DNA from: Ornithinicoccus sp045032955
GTDB taxonomy: Bacteria > Actinomycetota > Actinomycetes > Actinomycetales > Dermatophilaceae
DNA: 64,000 nt
NCBI RefSeq assembly: GCF_045032955.1
Contig: NZ_JBJFZU010000003.1
Span: forward strand, 1-64,000
Direction of reading: 5' to 3'
Both the position numbers and the translations under genes were made by a program. Positions 1-8,484 of the stretch are shown in pieces; the stretch's first letter is position 1, and every line of letters starts with the position of its first letter. The notes under the pieces are model-generated. The model did no database searches, was not told where the DNA came from, and saw only the letters and a list, made by a program, of their open reading frames with translations.

Positions 1-32
1 TCATGTTCAATGAAAGTTCGGCGGGCGTGAGG

Positions 33-61
33 ATGGCCTGACCTCCAGGCGGTCAGGCATC
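33..61 (-). terminator. Hairpin downstream of the cytosine methyltransferase
   Basis: A perfect 8-bp inverted repeat (GCCTGACC at 36-43 and GGTCAGGC at 51-58, 7-nt loop) lies immediately beyond the stop codon of the minus-strand methyltransferase, with three more pairable bases at the base of the stem after one bulge. There is no clear U tract, which is common for actinobacterial terminators. Confidence 0.55.
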
Positions 62-1588
62 TCAGGACGCGAGCCTGCTCGCGGACTGTCCCTGAGCTTG
101 ACGCCAGGTAGCCTCGAAGAGATGGGCCTCCGGGGACAGGGCATCCCCGGTCGGACTGGCCGGTGCGCCAAGGATCGCCTCGCGCAACGCTGGCGGGATG
201 TCCGCAGCATTCGCGGTGTCTTGTAGCACGTGCTGCCTCAACACATACCAGGCCGCCCCCGTAGCCACCCCGTTGCCGACCTGCTTGTAGGAGGCAGAAT
301 CCCGCTGCCCTGCGAAACTGAAAGAACGCGGGAGCCCCTGAGCGCGGGCGGCTTCGTGCGGGGTCAGCCGCCGACGGCGTGGCCCCACGATCGAGGTCTG
401 GGTGATCGCCACGAGGGCCGGTAGGTAGGTCGGTGCCTTGGCGCGGATCCCCGAAGGTCGGAGGTGCATCAAGGTGTTCCACAGGCGCGGGGTGTCCTGC
501 GCTTGCCACTCGAGCTTGCGCCGACTCTCTGGGAAGCCCCGAATCTCCGGCCTGTCACGGATCCATTCTTCTATCAGGTCCTGGTGCTTGCGGTAGAAGG
601 TTCGATTCTTGTTGATGAAGTCGACCTTCCAGGCTGGCATCGCCGCCAGTGCTCCAGGTGTGTACCGATCCTCGCTGCCCCATTCGTCGAACCAGAGTGG
701 ATGTCCGGGCAGTCGCTCACCCGTGGCGACTCGATGCCGTACGACGAAGTCGTCCCAGGTGTCGATCCACTTCGTCTCGTCCCGCGAGAGCCCGTAGGTG
801 GTTGCGTCTACGGTGCTGTCGGCGTCGAGAATCCAGCCCACCTTCCACCACATCGGGTCCCAGCCATCGACCGGCCCCCGGATGACAGTCGGGGGGGCAT
901 CGGTCTCAGCCAAAGCTCGCTCCGGCCCCACGTAGGTCCCCAGGATGAACACGCGATCGCGCACCTGGGGCGTGCCTCCGAGGGACGGGGGCAAGAAGTG
1001 GGGGCTGAAGACCGTCGGCGTGCTGCTCACCCGGTAGCCCAACTCGCGCAGCGTGCGGATGATCATGCGCCATTCGTGCTGATGGCGGGGGCCCGCCAGG
1101 TTTCGGACGTTCTCCAGCAAGATGATCGATGGGCGCCGTGCCTGCAGTGCTCGAGCAATGTTCCAGAAGAGGGTGCCCCGCACCTCGTCCATCCCACGTT
1201 GGCGACCGGACTTGGAGAACGGCTGGCAAGGAAACCCGGCGGCCAGGACGTCATGCTCAGGCAGGGCCACTTGGCCGGTCTCAGGTGTGGCTTCGTTGAT
1301 GTCTTCGTTGAGGTGGTAGCCCTCACCGTAGGCGGGCCAGTTGCGGAGGTAGGTCGTGCGAGCTTCTCTGTCGATCTCCGAGACAAAGACACACCGGCCA
1401 CCGGCGTCCGAGAGCACGGAGTGGAAGCCGCCGATGCCTGCGAAGAGGTCTGAGAAGGTGAAGGCCACCTCATCGTCACGGTTGCTCGGGCTCACGTCCC
1501 ACAACGTATCGCGATCCGGCGAGGGACCTGGCATGACGCGCTTGACGGTCTCCGGCCGGAAGGGAGCAAGGGGCTGCTGTTCGAACAT
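62..1588 (-). CDS. dcm: DNA (cytosine-5-)-methyltransferase
   Basis: This enzyme transfers a methyl group from S-adenosylmethionine to C5 of cytosine at a specific DNA site. The 508-residue protein shows the ordered C5-methylase motifs: motif I DLFAGIGGFH (47-56), motif IV GFPCQPFSKSG with catalytic Cys about 121, motif VI ENV (159-161), motif VIII QVRDRVFIL (208-216), and a C-terminal motif IX/X region with KQVGNGV. The stretch between motifs VIII and IX, the target-recognition part, is long, and its specificity cannot be read by eye. It diverges from a Vsr gene 62 bp away, the classic pairing in which Vsr repairs T:G mismatches produced by deamination of 5-methylcytosine. No restriction endonuclease is visible, but the window starts just beyond this gene. 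Codon use is less GC-biased than in neighbours, suggesting transfer. Confidence 0.93.
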   Translation of the reverse strand: MFEQQPLAPFRPETVKRVMPGPSPDRDTLWDVSPSNRDDEVAFTFSDLFAGIGGFHSVLSDAGGRCVFVSEIDREARTTYLRNWPAYGEGYHLNEDINEATPETGQVALPEHDVLAAGFPCQPFSKSGRQRGMDEVRGTLFWNIARALQARRPSIILLENVRNLAGPRHQHEWRMIIRTLRELGYRVSSTPTVFSPHFLPPSLGGTPQVRDRVFILGTYVGPERALAETDAPPTVIRGPVDGWDPMWWKVGWILDADSTVDATTYGLSRDETKWIDTWDDFVVRHRVATGERLPGHPLWFDEWGSEDRYTPGALAAMPAWKVDFINKNRTFYRKHQDLIEEWIRDRPEIRGFPESRRKLEWQAQDTPRLWNTLMHLRPSGIRAKAPTYLPALVAITQTSIVGPRRRRLTPHEAARAQGLPRSFSFAGQRDSASYKQVGNGVATGAAWYVLRQHVLQDTANAADIPPALREAILGAPASPTGDALSPEAHLFEATWRQAQGQSASRLAS

Positions 1589-1650
1589 GTGTTCAGTACA
1601 GCAGCCACTACCGACAGCCCTGATCTGGACGGATCAACTACGGTGATCTC

Positions 1651-2094
1651 GTGAGCGGCTTCACCGTGCCACCGCACCCGGGTGGCTCCTCGGTCAGCGT
1701 CTCGCGAAGGATGTCGAGCCTCAGCCGGCGCGACACCGTGCCCGAACTTCTGCTTCGCCGGGCGCTCCACGCGCGTGGCCTGCGCTTTCGTGTCGTCTAC
1801 CCAGTCCCTGGCAATCGCCGCCGCTCTATCGACATCGCGTTCACCAGAGTCCGGCTCGCGGTCTTCGTCGACGGATGCTTCTGGCACGGCTGCCCCGACC
1901 ATGGCATGAGACCTCGAGCCAACAGTGAGTGGTGGAAGGCCAAGTTCGCTGCGAATGAGTCAAGAGATCGCGACACTGACGGTCTTCTGCGTAGGGCTGG
2001 GTGGGAGGTGCTGCGGATTTGGGAGCACGAGCCTGTCGAGACAGCGATCTGCAAGGTCGTGGAGGCCCTCGACCGGCGAAGGGCGGTTACCTAG
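1651..2094 (+). CDS. vsr: Very short patch repair endonuclease (Vsr)
   Basis: Vsr nicks DNA 5' of a T mispaired with G at methylated cytosine sites and starts very-short-patch repair. The 147-residue protein has the Vsr core: an N-terminal SRRMSSLSRRDT segment, the FVDGCFWHGCPDHG motif holding the catalytic Asp and the metal/zinc ligands (about residues 72-85), and a C-terminal RDRDTDGLLRRAGWEVLRIWEHE block. Length is normal for the family. It starts with GTG, 62 bp from the divergent methyltransferase. Codons rare in the rest of the window occur (TCA, AGA, GAT in a run near 1960), in line with lateral acquisition together with dcm. Confidence 0.92.
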   Translation: MSGFTVPPHPGGSSVSVSRRMSSLSRRDTVPELLLRRALHARGLRFRVVYPVPGNRRRSIDIAFTRVRLAVFVDGCFWHGCPDHGMRPRANSEWWKAKFAANESRDRDTDGLLRRAGWEVLRIWEHEPVETAICKVVEALDRRRAVT

Positions 2095-2276
2095 CGACTG
2101 GGCGCCTGGCTGACGGCGGGCTCGTGTCCAACCCTCAGGGACCTGCCGACCCGATTCGAGCGAAGGTTGTCGCCCTTGAGCAGAGTCATCCTGGACCCGT
2201 CCTTGTTCTCGCTTGAGGGCGGGCCACGGCGGATCCGGACCTGGAGTTCGCGCAGGCGCATGTCTCCGGCCCTGCC
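2095..2276. other. Intergenic spacer between vsr and the ROK regulator
   Basis: This 182-bp spacer separates the methylation/repair pair from the sugar locus on convergent sides. I see no convincing open reading frame, RNA or strong hairpin. It may be the edge of the acquired dcm-vsr segment, but no att-like direct repeat was found. Confidence 0.4.
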
Positions 2277-3467
2277 TTACCCGACCCCCGCGCTGGCCGC
2301 CTCGATCGCCTCCGGTGACAGCACGTGCTCGACCGCCATGGTCGCAGCCCCGAGCACGCCCGCCTGGGCCCCCGCCCGGGACGCCACGATCTGCAGGTGT
2401 TCGGTCGCCAACGGCAGCGACCGCTGATAGACGATCTCCCGGATCCCCGCCAGCAGGTGCTCACCCGCGTCCGCCAGCCGCCCGCCGATCACCACCACGG
2501 AGGGGTTCATCACGTTGACCAGCGTGGCGACGACCTCACCGATGTCGCGTCCCGCACGCCGCACCTCCTGCACGGCAGAGGCATCCCCGCCCCGCACCAG
2601 TTCGACCACGCCGCCGGTCGAGGCCACGGCCAGCCCCTTCGCCGTCAGGGCACTGACCAGCGCCGGCCCCGCCGCCACGGCCTCCAGGCAGCCCTCGTTG
2701 CCGCACCGGCATACCACCCCGTCACCGGTCCCGACCCGCACGTGACCGAGGTCGCCCGCGGTGCCCTGGGCCCCGCGCTGCAGCCGTGACCCGGAGATGA
2801 TGCCGGCGCCGATGCCGGTGGCCACCTTGATGAAGATCAGGTCGTCCACATCCGGCAGGTAGGCGCCCCGCTCACCCAGGGCCATGATGTTCACGTCGTT
2901 GTCGATCAGCACCGGCACCGGGTAGGTGCGCTGCACATGGCCGGGCACGTCGTACCGGTCCCACCCGGGCATGATCGGCGGGTTCATCGGCCGCCCGGTC
3001 GAGTGCTCGACCGGGCCGGGCAGCCCGATCCCGACCGCCACCAGGTCCGCCTCGGGGCGCTTCGCATCGGCCAGCAGCTCACCGATCACCGACACCACCC
3101 AGCCGAGCACCACCTCGGGCCCGTCGGCGATGTCGAGTGCGGCCTGACGTTCCCCCAGCACGGTCCCACCCAGGTCGGTCACCGCCGCGATCGCGTGTGT
3201 CGCACCGACATCCACGCCGACCACGACCCGCGCCGCCGGGTTCAGCGCGAAGAGCGACGGCGGTCGCCCACCGGTCGACCGAGCGCCGCCGCTGGGCGCT
3301 ACCAGCCCCAGCCGCATGAGCACGTCCACCCGTGCGGCGATGGTCGAACGCGCCATCCCGGTCTCGTCCGCGAGCTGCGCCCGGGTCCGGGGTCGGCCGT
3401 CCCGGAGCAGGTCGAAGATATCGCTGGTGCGCACCTCGGAAGTGAACCACGACCACTTCGTCACCAT
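2277..3467 (-). CDS. ROK-family transcriptional regulator
   Basis: A sugar-responsive repressor of the NagC/XylR type. An N-terminal winged helix-turn-helix (about residues 14-60, with AQLADETGMARSTIAARVD) is followed by a ROK/glucokinase-like domain. That domain shows VVVGVDVGATHA (phosphate loop), the sugar-site residues IDND and GDLGH, and the zinc motif CRCGNEGCLE (Cys about 253, 255, 260). Length (about 396) is typical. ATG at 3467 is taken as the start; a TTG lies one codon upstream. It diverges from the ABC importer genes and a 7-bp-arm palindrome lies directly between them, so it most likely represses both itself and the importer until a sugar ligand binds. The inducer is unknown. Confidence 0.92.
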   Translation of the reverse strand: MVTKWSWFTSEVRTSDIFDLLRDGRPRTRAQLADETGMARSTIAARVDVLMRLGLVAPSGGARSTGGRPPSLFALNPAARVVVGVDVGATHAIAAVTDLGGTVLGERQAALDIADGPEVVLGWVVSVIGELLADAKRPEADLVAVGIGLPGPVEHSTGRPMNPPIMPGWDRYDVPGHVQRTYPVPVLIDNDVNIMALGERGAYLPDVDDLIFIKVATGIGAGIISGSRLQRGAQGTAGDLGHVRVGTGDGVVCRCGNEGCLEAVAAGPALVSALTAKGLAVASTGGVVELVRGGDASAVQEVRRAGRDIGEVVATLVNVMNPSVVVIGGRLADAGEHLLAGIREIVYQRSLPLATEHLQIVASRAGAQAGVLGAATMAVEHVLSPEAIEAASAGVG

Positions 3468-3476
3468 CAAGCATCA

Positions 3477-3502
3477 ACTTTTGCCAGGCTCTCGACAAAA
3501 GT
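3477..3502. promoter_or_regulatory. Probable ROK operator
   Basis: A perfect inverted repeat, ACTTTTG (3477-3483) and CAAAAGT (3496-3502) with a 12-bp centre, sits between the divergent ROK and ABC-ATPase starts. It is AT-rich in a very GC-rich region. Its right arm overlaps the proposed -35 box of the importer promoter, and its left arm is about 10 bp from the ROK start, so one bound dimer could block both genes. Confidence 0.65.
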
Positions 3503-3521
3503 GTGTGAGCCGTGCCATAGT
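3492..3521 (+). promoter_or_regulatory. Promoter of the sugar importer operon
   Basis: TCGACA (3492-3497; 5 of 6 to TTGACA), an 18-bp spacer and CATAGT (3516-3521; 5 of 6 to TATAGT) are followed after 7 nt by the GTG start at 3529. The transcript would therefore begin at or next to the start codon (leaderless), which supports the chosen start. Confidence 0.5.
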
Positions 3522-3528
3522 CACCGAT

Positions 3529-5088
3529 GTGACGTTCGACGACGCCGTCGCCACGGCTGCTGGCACCCAAAGCGCTGCGACCTCCACCCCGGAGGTCTCC
3601 GGCCCTCCCGTGCTGCGTGCGACCGGCCTGACCAAGCGGTTCTTCGGCAACACCGTGCTGAGCGATGTGAGCATCGAGCTCCACCCGGGCCAGGTGCACG
3701 GCCTCGTCGGCGAGAACGGCGCCGGCAAGTCCACCCTGATGAAGATCCTCGCCGGGGTGCACCAGGCCGACGAGGGCACCGTTGAGCTGGCCGGCGAGCA
3801 GCGCCGCTTCACCCACCCGGTCCAGGCGCAGCAGGCCGGCCTGTCCACCGTCTTCCAGGAGTTCAACCTTCTGCCCGACCGCACCGTCGCCGAGAACATC
3901 TACCTCGGTCGCGAGCCCCGCAAGGGTCCGTTCGTCAACACCGCCGCCATGCAGCGCGACACCGCAGAGCTCCTCGACGGCCTGGGTGTCACCGGACTCG
4001 AGCCCACCCGCACCGCGCGCTCCCTCTCGGTCGCCGAGCAGCAGATCGTCGAGATCGCCAAGGCGGTCAGCTACGACGCGCGCATCATCTCGATGGACGA
4101 GCCCACCGCCGCCCTCGCCGACCACGAGGTCGAGCTGCTGTACGCCATCGTCCGCCGCCTCCTCGCCCGTGACGTCGCGATCCTCTACGTGTCGCACCGG
4201 CTCAAGGAGATCTTCGACCTCTGCGACACCATCACCGTCCTCAAGGACGGCCAACAGGTCACCACCAGCCCCACCGCCGAGCTCGACGAGGCCACCCTGG
4301 TGCGGCTGATGGTCGGTCGCCCCATGTCCTCCTTCTTCCCCGACCCCGTCGAGGGCACCGAGCCGGGGGAGGACCTGCTGGTCCTCTCCGGCGCCGGCAA
4401 CGGGTATGTCGACGGCATCGACCTCGCCCTGCGCGCCGGGGAGATCGTCGGCCTGGCCGGGCTCCAGGGCTCGGGGCGCACCGAGCTCGTCGAGTCGATC
4501 TTCGGTGTCACCCCGCTCACCCGGGGCACCGTCACCGTCTCCGGCGAGAAGGGCACGTCCGGTGCCCCCACCACCCCGCGCCAGGCGATCCGCCGCGGCC
4601 TCGCGCTGATCACCGAGGACCGCAAGGCCAAGGGCCTGGCCCTGCAGCAGTCCATCCTGGACAACGCGCTCGGTGTCGTCCGCTCCGTCTTCCCCGGCCG
4701 CACCGGCGCCGCCCGCGCCGACATGCCCGGCGTGCTGTCCTCGATGGCCGTCTCCGCCCGGGCCCTGGACCAGGAGGTCCAGTTCCTCTCCGGCGGCAAC
4801 CAGCAGAAGGTGGTGCTGGCCCGCTGGCTGTCCACCCAGCCCCGGGTGATGCTCATGGACGAGCCGACCCGCGGCATCGACGTCGGCGCCAAGCACGCCA
4901 TCTACGAGCTGATGCGCGGCCTGGCCGCGGACGGGGTCGGGGTGCTCATGGTCTCCAGCGAGCTGCCCGAGGTGATCGGCATGTCCGACCGCATCCTGGT
5001 CATGCGCGACGGCCGCCTGGCCGGCGAGCTGCCCGCCGGATCCTCCGAGGAAGACGTCCTCGCCCTCGCCACCGGAGCCGCCTCATGA
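3529..5088 (+). CDS. Sugar ABC transporter ATP-binding protein (ribose type, two ABC domains)
   Basis: The 519-residue ATPase energises sugar import. It carries two fused ABC domains. The first has Walker A GENGAGKST (61-69), the signature region LSVAEQQIVEIAKAV and Walker B IISMDEPTAAL. The second has a degenerate Walker A (GLQGSGRTE), then LSGGNQQKVVLARWL and LMDEPTRGID, the RbsA/MglA/XylG pattern. The GTG start at 3529 fits a leaderless promoter; reading further upstream would run through the operator. It is the first gene of the operon and overlaps the first permease gene by 4 nt (ATGA). Substrate is not readable from the ATPase. Confidence 0.93.
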   Translation: MTFDDAVATAAGTQSAATSTPEVSGPPVLRATGLTKRFFGNTVLSDVSIELHPGQVHGLVGENGAGKSTLMKILAGVHQADEGTVELAGEQRRFTHPVQAQQAGLSTVFQEFNLLPDRTVAENIYLGREPRKGPFVNTAAMQRDTAELLDGLGVTGLEPTRTARSLSVAEQQIVEIAKAVSYDARIISMDEPTAALADHEVELLYAIVRRLLARDVAILYVSHRLKEIFDLCDTITVLKDGQQVTTSPTAELDEATLVRLMVGRPMSSFFPDPVEGTEPGEDLLVLSGAGNGYVDGIDLALRAGEIVGLAGLQGSGRTELVESIFGVTPLTRGTVTVSGEKGTSGAPTTPRQAIRRGLALITEDRKAKGLALQQSILDNALGVVRSVFPGRTGAARADMPGVLSSMAVSARALDQEVQFLSGGNQQKVVLARWLSTQPRVMLMDEPTRGIDVGAKHAIYELMRGLAADGVGVLMVSSELPEVIGMSDRILVMRDGRLAGELPAGSSEEDVLALATGAAS

Positions 5089-6122
5089 ACGCCCTGCGCC
5101 CCCGCCGGCTCACCAGCACCGGCATCGTCTTCCTCGTGCTGGCCCTGGTCATCGTCGCCGGCGCGATCCTCACCGCCTCCGCCGGACGCAACTTCTTCTC
5201 CGGCGGCAACGTCTCGGCGATCCTCACCGGCACCAGCATCCTGGGCTTCATCGCGATCGGTCAGACGCTGGTCATCCTCGGCGGCAGCCTCGACCTGTCC
5301 GTGCCCTACGTGGTCAGCCTCTCCAGCCTGGTCGCCGGCGTCACCATGGCCGGCCAGAGCGGCAACATCGCCGTGGCGGTGCTGCTGGCGCTCGGCGTCT
5401 CCGCGCTGATCGGTCTGGTCAACGGTCTGGTGGTCACCTACCTGCACGTGCACGGCTTCATCGCCACCCTCGGCATGGGGCTGATCCTGGCCGGCTATCT
5501 CGGCACCACCTACCAGGGCTCCGCCGGCTCCGCACCGCGCGACTTCCGCCTCATCGGCGCCACCAACATCGGCCCGGTCCCGGTGTCCACGCTGCTCATG
5601 CTGGGCTGCGCGGTGCTGGTCATCCTGCTGCTGCGCCGCACCCGTGTCGGCCACCACCTGTATGCCGTCGGCGGCAACCGCGACGTCGCCCGCCTCTCCG
5701 GGGTGCGCACCCAGCCGCCGCTGATCCTGGCGCACGTGCTCTGCTCCGTGCTGGCCGGGATGGCCGGCCTGCTGCTGCTGGCCCGGCTCTCCGTCGGTAG
5801 CCCCACCATCGGCAGCCAGGGCGGCTACGACCTGATGTCGATCGCCGCGGTGGTCCTGGGCGGCACCATCCTGGCCGGCGGCAAGGGCAACATCCTCGGC
5901 ACCCTCGGCGGGGTCGCCATCTTCGCCGTGCTGGACAACGTGATGGGCGTGATGGAGCTCAACGCCTTCCTCAAGGACGTCGTCCGCGGCCTGGTCATCG
6001 TCATCGCCGTCGCGGTCTACGCCCGGCGCAGTGTCGACGCCCGCCCGCCCCGCTTCCGGCATACCCCGGACGGCGCCGACGAACCCCGATCCCTCACCGC
6101 GACCCAGGCAGGTGCCCGATGA
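5085..6122 (+). CDS. Sugar ABC transporter permease 1 (RbsC-like)
   Basis: An integral membrane permease of 345 residues with roughly eight to ten hydrophobic helices, of the ribose/xylose/galactoside class (BPD_transp_2). Typical family stretches are FIAIGQTLVILGGSLDLSV near residues 45-63, the cytoplasmic HLYAVGGNRDVARLSGV loop and the YDLMSIAAVVLGGTILAGG segment. It overlaps the ATPase gene upstream and the second permease gene downstream by 4 nt each, implying translational coupling. Two different permeases in one operon suggest a heterodimeric membrane channel. Confidence 0.92.
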   Translation: MNALRPRRLTSTGIVFLVLALVIVAGAILTASAGRNFFSGGNVSAILTGTSILGFIAIGQTLVILGGSLDLSVPYVVSLSSLVAGVTMAGQSGNIAVAVLLALGVSALIGLVNGLVVTYLHVHGFIATLGMGLILAGYLGTTYQGSAGSAPRDFRLIGATNIGPVPVSTLLMLGCAVLVILLLRRTRVGHHLYAVGGNRDVARLSGVRTQPPLILAHVLCSVLAGMAGLLLLARLSVGSPTIGSQGGYDLMSIAAVVLGGTILAGGKGNILGTLGGVAIFAVLDNVMGVMELNAFLKDVVRGLVIVIAVAVYARRSVDARPPRFRHTPDGADEPRSLTATQAGAR

Positions 6123-7213
6123 CCGCCGCCACCCAGCCCCGCACGGCGCACCTGCCGGTCCACGAGGGCAGCACCGCCTCCCGCGCCCTGCGCGCGCTGC
6201 GCACCCCCGGGGGAGCGGTCTTCGTCCTGGTCGCGGTGCTCCTCGTCAGCGTCATCGCGGTCAACCCGAACTTCGGCGAGCCGGGCTCGCTGATCCGCTT
6301 CATCGGCCGCACCGCCCCGATCGCGATCGCCGCGATGGGCCAGTACTTCGTCATCGTCTCCGGCGAGTTCGACCTGTCGATGGGCTCGGTGGTCGCGATG
6401 CAGGTCGTCGTCGCCGGCAACGTCATCGGCCAGGACGAGGCCATGATCCTGCCCGGGATGCTGCTGATGCTGGCCCTGGGCGTGCTCGTCGGGCTGGTCA
6501 ACGGGCTGGCCACCACGCTGCTCAAGGTCCCCAGCTTCATCGTGACGCTCGGCACCATGCTGGCCCTGTCCGGGCTCGTCCTCTACCTCACCGGCGGCGC
6601 GGCCACCGGCAACCCGGTCGACTCGTTCCGCCAGATCGGGCGCGGCGGCATCCGCGACGTCCCGGTCCTGGAGATCATCCCCTACCCCGCCATCATCCTG
6701 GGCGTGCTCGCGGTCGCCGCCGTCTGGCTGATGCGCCGCCCCTTCGGCCGCACCCTGGTCGCGGTCGGCGACAACCCGCAGGCGGTGCTGCTCTCCGGGT
6801 CGGCGACCTGGTGGCTCACCACCCGGGCCTTCATCCTCTCCTCGCTCGCCGCGACCGTCGCCGGGATCATCCTGGTCGGGTATGCCGGCGTCCACCCCTC
6901 GGTCGGCAGCGGCTACGAGTTCACCGCCATCACCGCCGTCGTCGTCGGTGGCGTCGTGCTCGGCGGCGGACGCGGCTGGGTGCTCTCCGCCGCGGCCGGT
7001 GCCTTCGCCCTGGAGCTGCTTTTCACCCTGCTGAACTTCGTCGGCGTCGCCTCCACCTGGCGACCCACCGTGCAGGGCGTCATCATCATCGTCGCCGTCG
7101 CGGCCGGCGCCCGCGCCTGGCAGGCCGGTCGCCGCCGCAACGCCGGCGCCACCCCCGATTCCTCCACCGACCCCACCCCGCCCGCACCGGGCACCACCAC
7201 AGGAGATCACTGA
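6119..7213 (+). CDS. Sugar ABC transporter permease 2 (RbsC-like)
   Basis: A second 364-residue BPD_transp_2 permease, clearly related to its neighbour: IAIAAMGQYFVIVSGEFDLSM, then TLVAVGDNPQAVLLSG in the ATPase-coupling loop and YEFTAITAVVVGGVVLGGG. The N-terminus has a soluble extension of about 25 residues before the first helix, and the C-terminus is a Pro/Thr-rich tail. Its stop overlaps the start of the binding-protein gene (TGATG). It probably pairs with permease 1. Confidence 0.92.
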   Translation: MTAATQPRTAHLPVHEGSTASRALRALRTPGGAVFVLVAVLLVSVIAVNPNFGEPGSLIRFIGRTAPIAIAAMGQYFVIVSGEFDLSMGSVVAMQVVVAGNVIGQDEAMILPGMLLMLALGVLVGLVNGLATTLLKVPSFIVTLGTMLALSGLVLYLTGGAATGNPVDSFRQIGRGGIRDVPVLEIIPYPAIILGVLAVAAVWLMRRPFGRTLVAVGDNPQAVLLSGSATWWLTTRAFILSSLAATVAGIILVGYAGVHPSVGSGYEFTAITAVVVGGVVLGGGRGWVLSAAAGAFALELLFTLLNFVGVASTWRPTVQGVIIIVAVAAGARAWQAGRRRNAGATPDSSTDPTPPAPGTTTGDH

Positions 7214-8484
7214 TGCGCAGGAAGATGATGGGCGGCACTCTCGCCGCCATGACAGCGCTCGCCATGCTGGCGGCGTGCTCGACCGACGAGTCCCTCGACG
7301 ACCCGGGCGCAGCCGAGTCCGCCGAGGACCCGGCGGCCGAGGGCGATGCCGATGCCGATGCCGATGCTGAGACCGAGGGCGACGCCGACGAGGAGGCCGG
7401 CTCCGAGGAGTGGTTCCAGCAGGCCGACTACGACGAGCAGTTCGAGCAGCGCTCGGCCACCTTCGAGGGTGACCCCGCGGCGCCGCACCTGCAGTACATC
7501 GACGGCGACATGACCGACACCTCCGAGTTCGCCTCCGAGGGCGCCAAGAAGGTCTGCTTCTCCAACGCCAGCATCAGCAACCCCTGGCGGCAGACCGGCT
7601 GGATCACCATGAACGAGCAGCTCGGGGCGCTCCAGGAGTCCGGCGTGATCTCCGAGATGGAGACCCGTGACGCGCAGGACGACGACAACACCCAGATCGC
7701 CGACATCGACTACTTCATCGCCGAGGGCGGGTGCGACGCCTTCGTGATCTCCCCGAACTCGACGGCGGCGATCACCCCAGCCGTGGAGCGCGCCTGCGAC
7801 ACCGGTCTGCCGGTCGTCGTCTTCGACCGTGGCGTCGAGACCGACTGCGCCACCACCTTCATCCACCCGATCGGCGGGTATGCCTGGGGCATCGACACCG
7901 CCGAGTTCCTCTCCGAGAACCTGGAGGAGGGTGACAAGGTCGTCGCGCTGCGCATCCTGCCCGGCGTCGACGTGCTGGAGCACCGGTGGGCAGCGGCCGA
8001 GCAGATCTTCGACGAGAACGGCATCGAGGCGACCGACTACTTCACCGGCGCCGACCCGACCGAGATCAAGAAGATCGTCTCCGACGAGCTCGCCACCGGC
8101 GACGTCCAGGGCATCTGGATGGACGCCGGGGACGGTGCGGTCGCCGCGATCGAGGCCTTCGAGGACGCCGGCGCCGACTACCCGGTGATGACCGGCGAGG
8201 ACGAGATGAGCTTCCTGCGCAAGTGGGAGGAGACCGGCCTCACCGGGATGGCCCCGGTCTACTCCAACTTCCAGTGGCGGACCCCGCTGCTGGCGCTGGA
8301 GATGATCTTCGCCGGCGAGGAGGTTCCCACCGAGTGGGTGCTGCCGCAGACCCCGATCCTCGAGGACGAGCGTGAGCAGTTCCTCACCGAGAACGACGGC
8401 ATGCCCGACGGGCACTACGTCAAGTTCGGTGGCGAGGACCTTCCCGGCTACCCGCAGGTGTGGCAGGACCGCGTCATCCCGTGA
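7213..8484 (+). CDS. Sugar-binding lipoprotein of the ABC importer
   Basis: A 423-residue periplasmic-binding-type lipoprotein. The signal peptide ends in a lipobox (MLAAC, acylated Cys about 22), followed by an Asp/Glu/Ala-rich linker to about residue 75, then a type I sugar-binding fold (Peripla_BP_4) with NPWRQTGW, the CDAFVISPNS segment, VVVFDRGVET and WMDAGDGAV. It captures the sugar outside the membrane and delivers it to the two permeases. Start ATG at 7213 is preceded by an AGGAG ribosome site and overlaps the previous stop. The repeated Ala-Asp tract (GAT GCC units) in the linker is low-complexity and may vary in length between strains. Confidence 0.93.
   Translation: MRRKMMGGTLAAMTALAMLAACSTDESLDDPGAAESAEDPAAEGDADADADAETEGDADEEAGSEEWFQQADYDEQFEQRSATFEGDPAAPHLQYIDGDMTDTSEFASEGAKKVCFSNASISNPWRQTGWITMNEQLGALQESGVISEMETRDAQDDDNTQIADIDYFIAEGGCDAFVISPNSTAAITPAVERACDTGLPVVVFDRGVETDCATTFIHPIGGYAWGIDTAEFLSENLEEGDKVVALRILPGVDVLEHRWAAAEQIFDENGIEATDYFTGADPTEIKKIVSDELATGDVQGIWMDAGDGAVAAIEAFEDAGADYPVMTGEDEMSFLRKWEETGLTGMAPVYSNFQWRTPLLALEMIFAGEEVPTEWVLPQTPILEDEREQFLTENDGMPDGHYVKFGGEDLPGYPQVWQDRVIP

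Noticed and set aside
1..2094. Prophage or insertion element around dcm-vsr
   Set aside because: No integrase, transposase, terminal repeats or phage genes are visible; only atypical codon use supports transfer.
2095..2276. tRNA or small RNA in the vsr-ROK spacer
   Set aside because: No cloverleaf, T-loop consensus or strong hairpin with T tract could be found.
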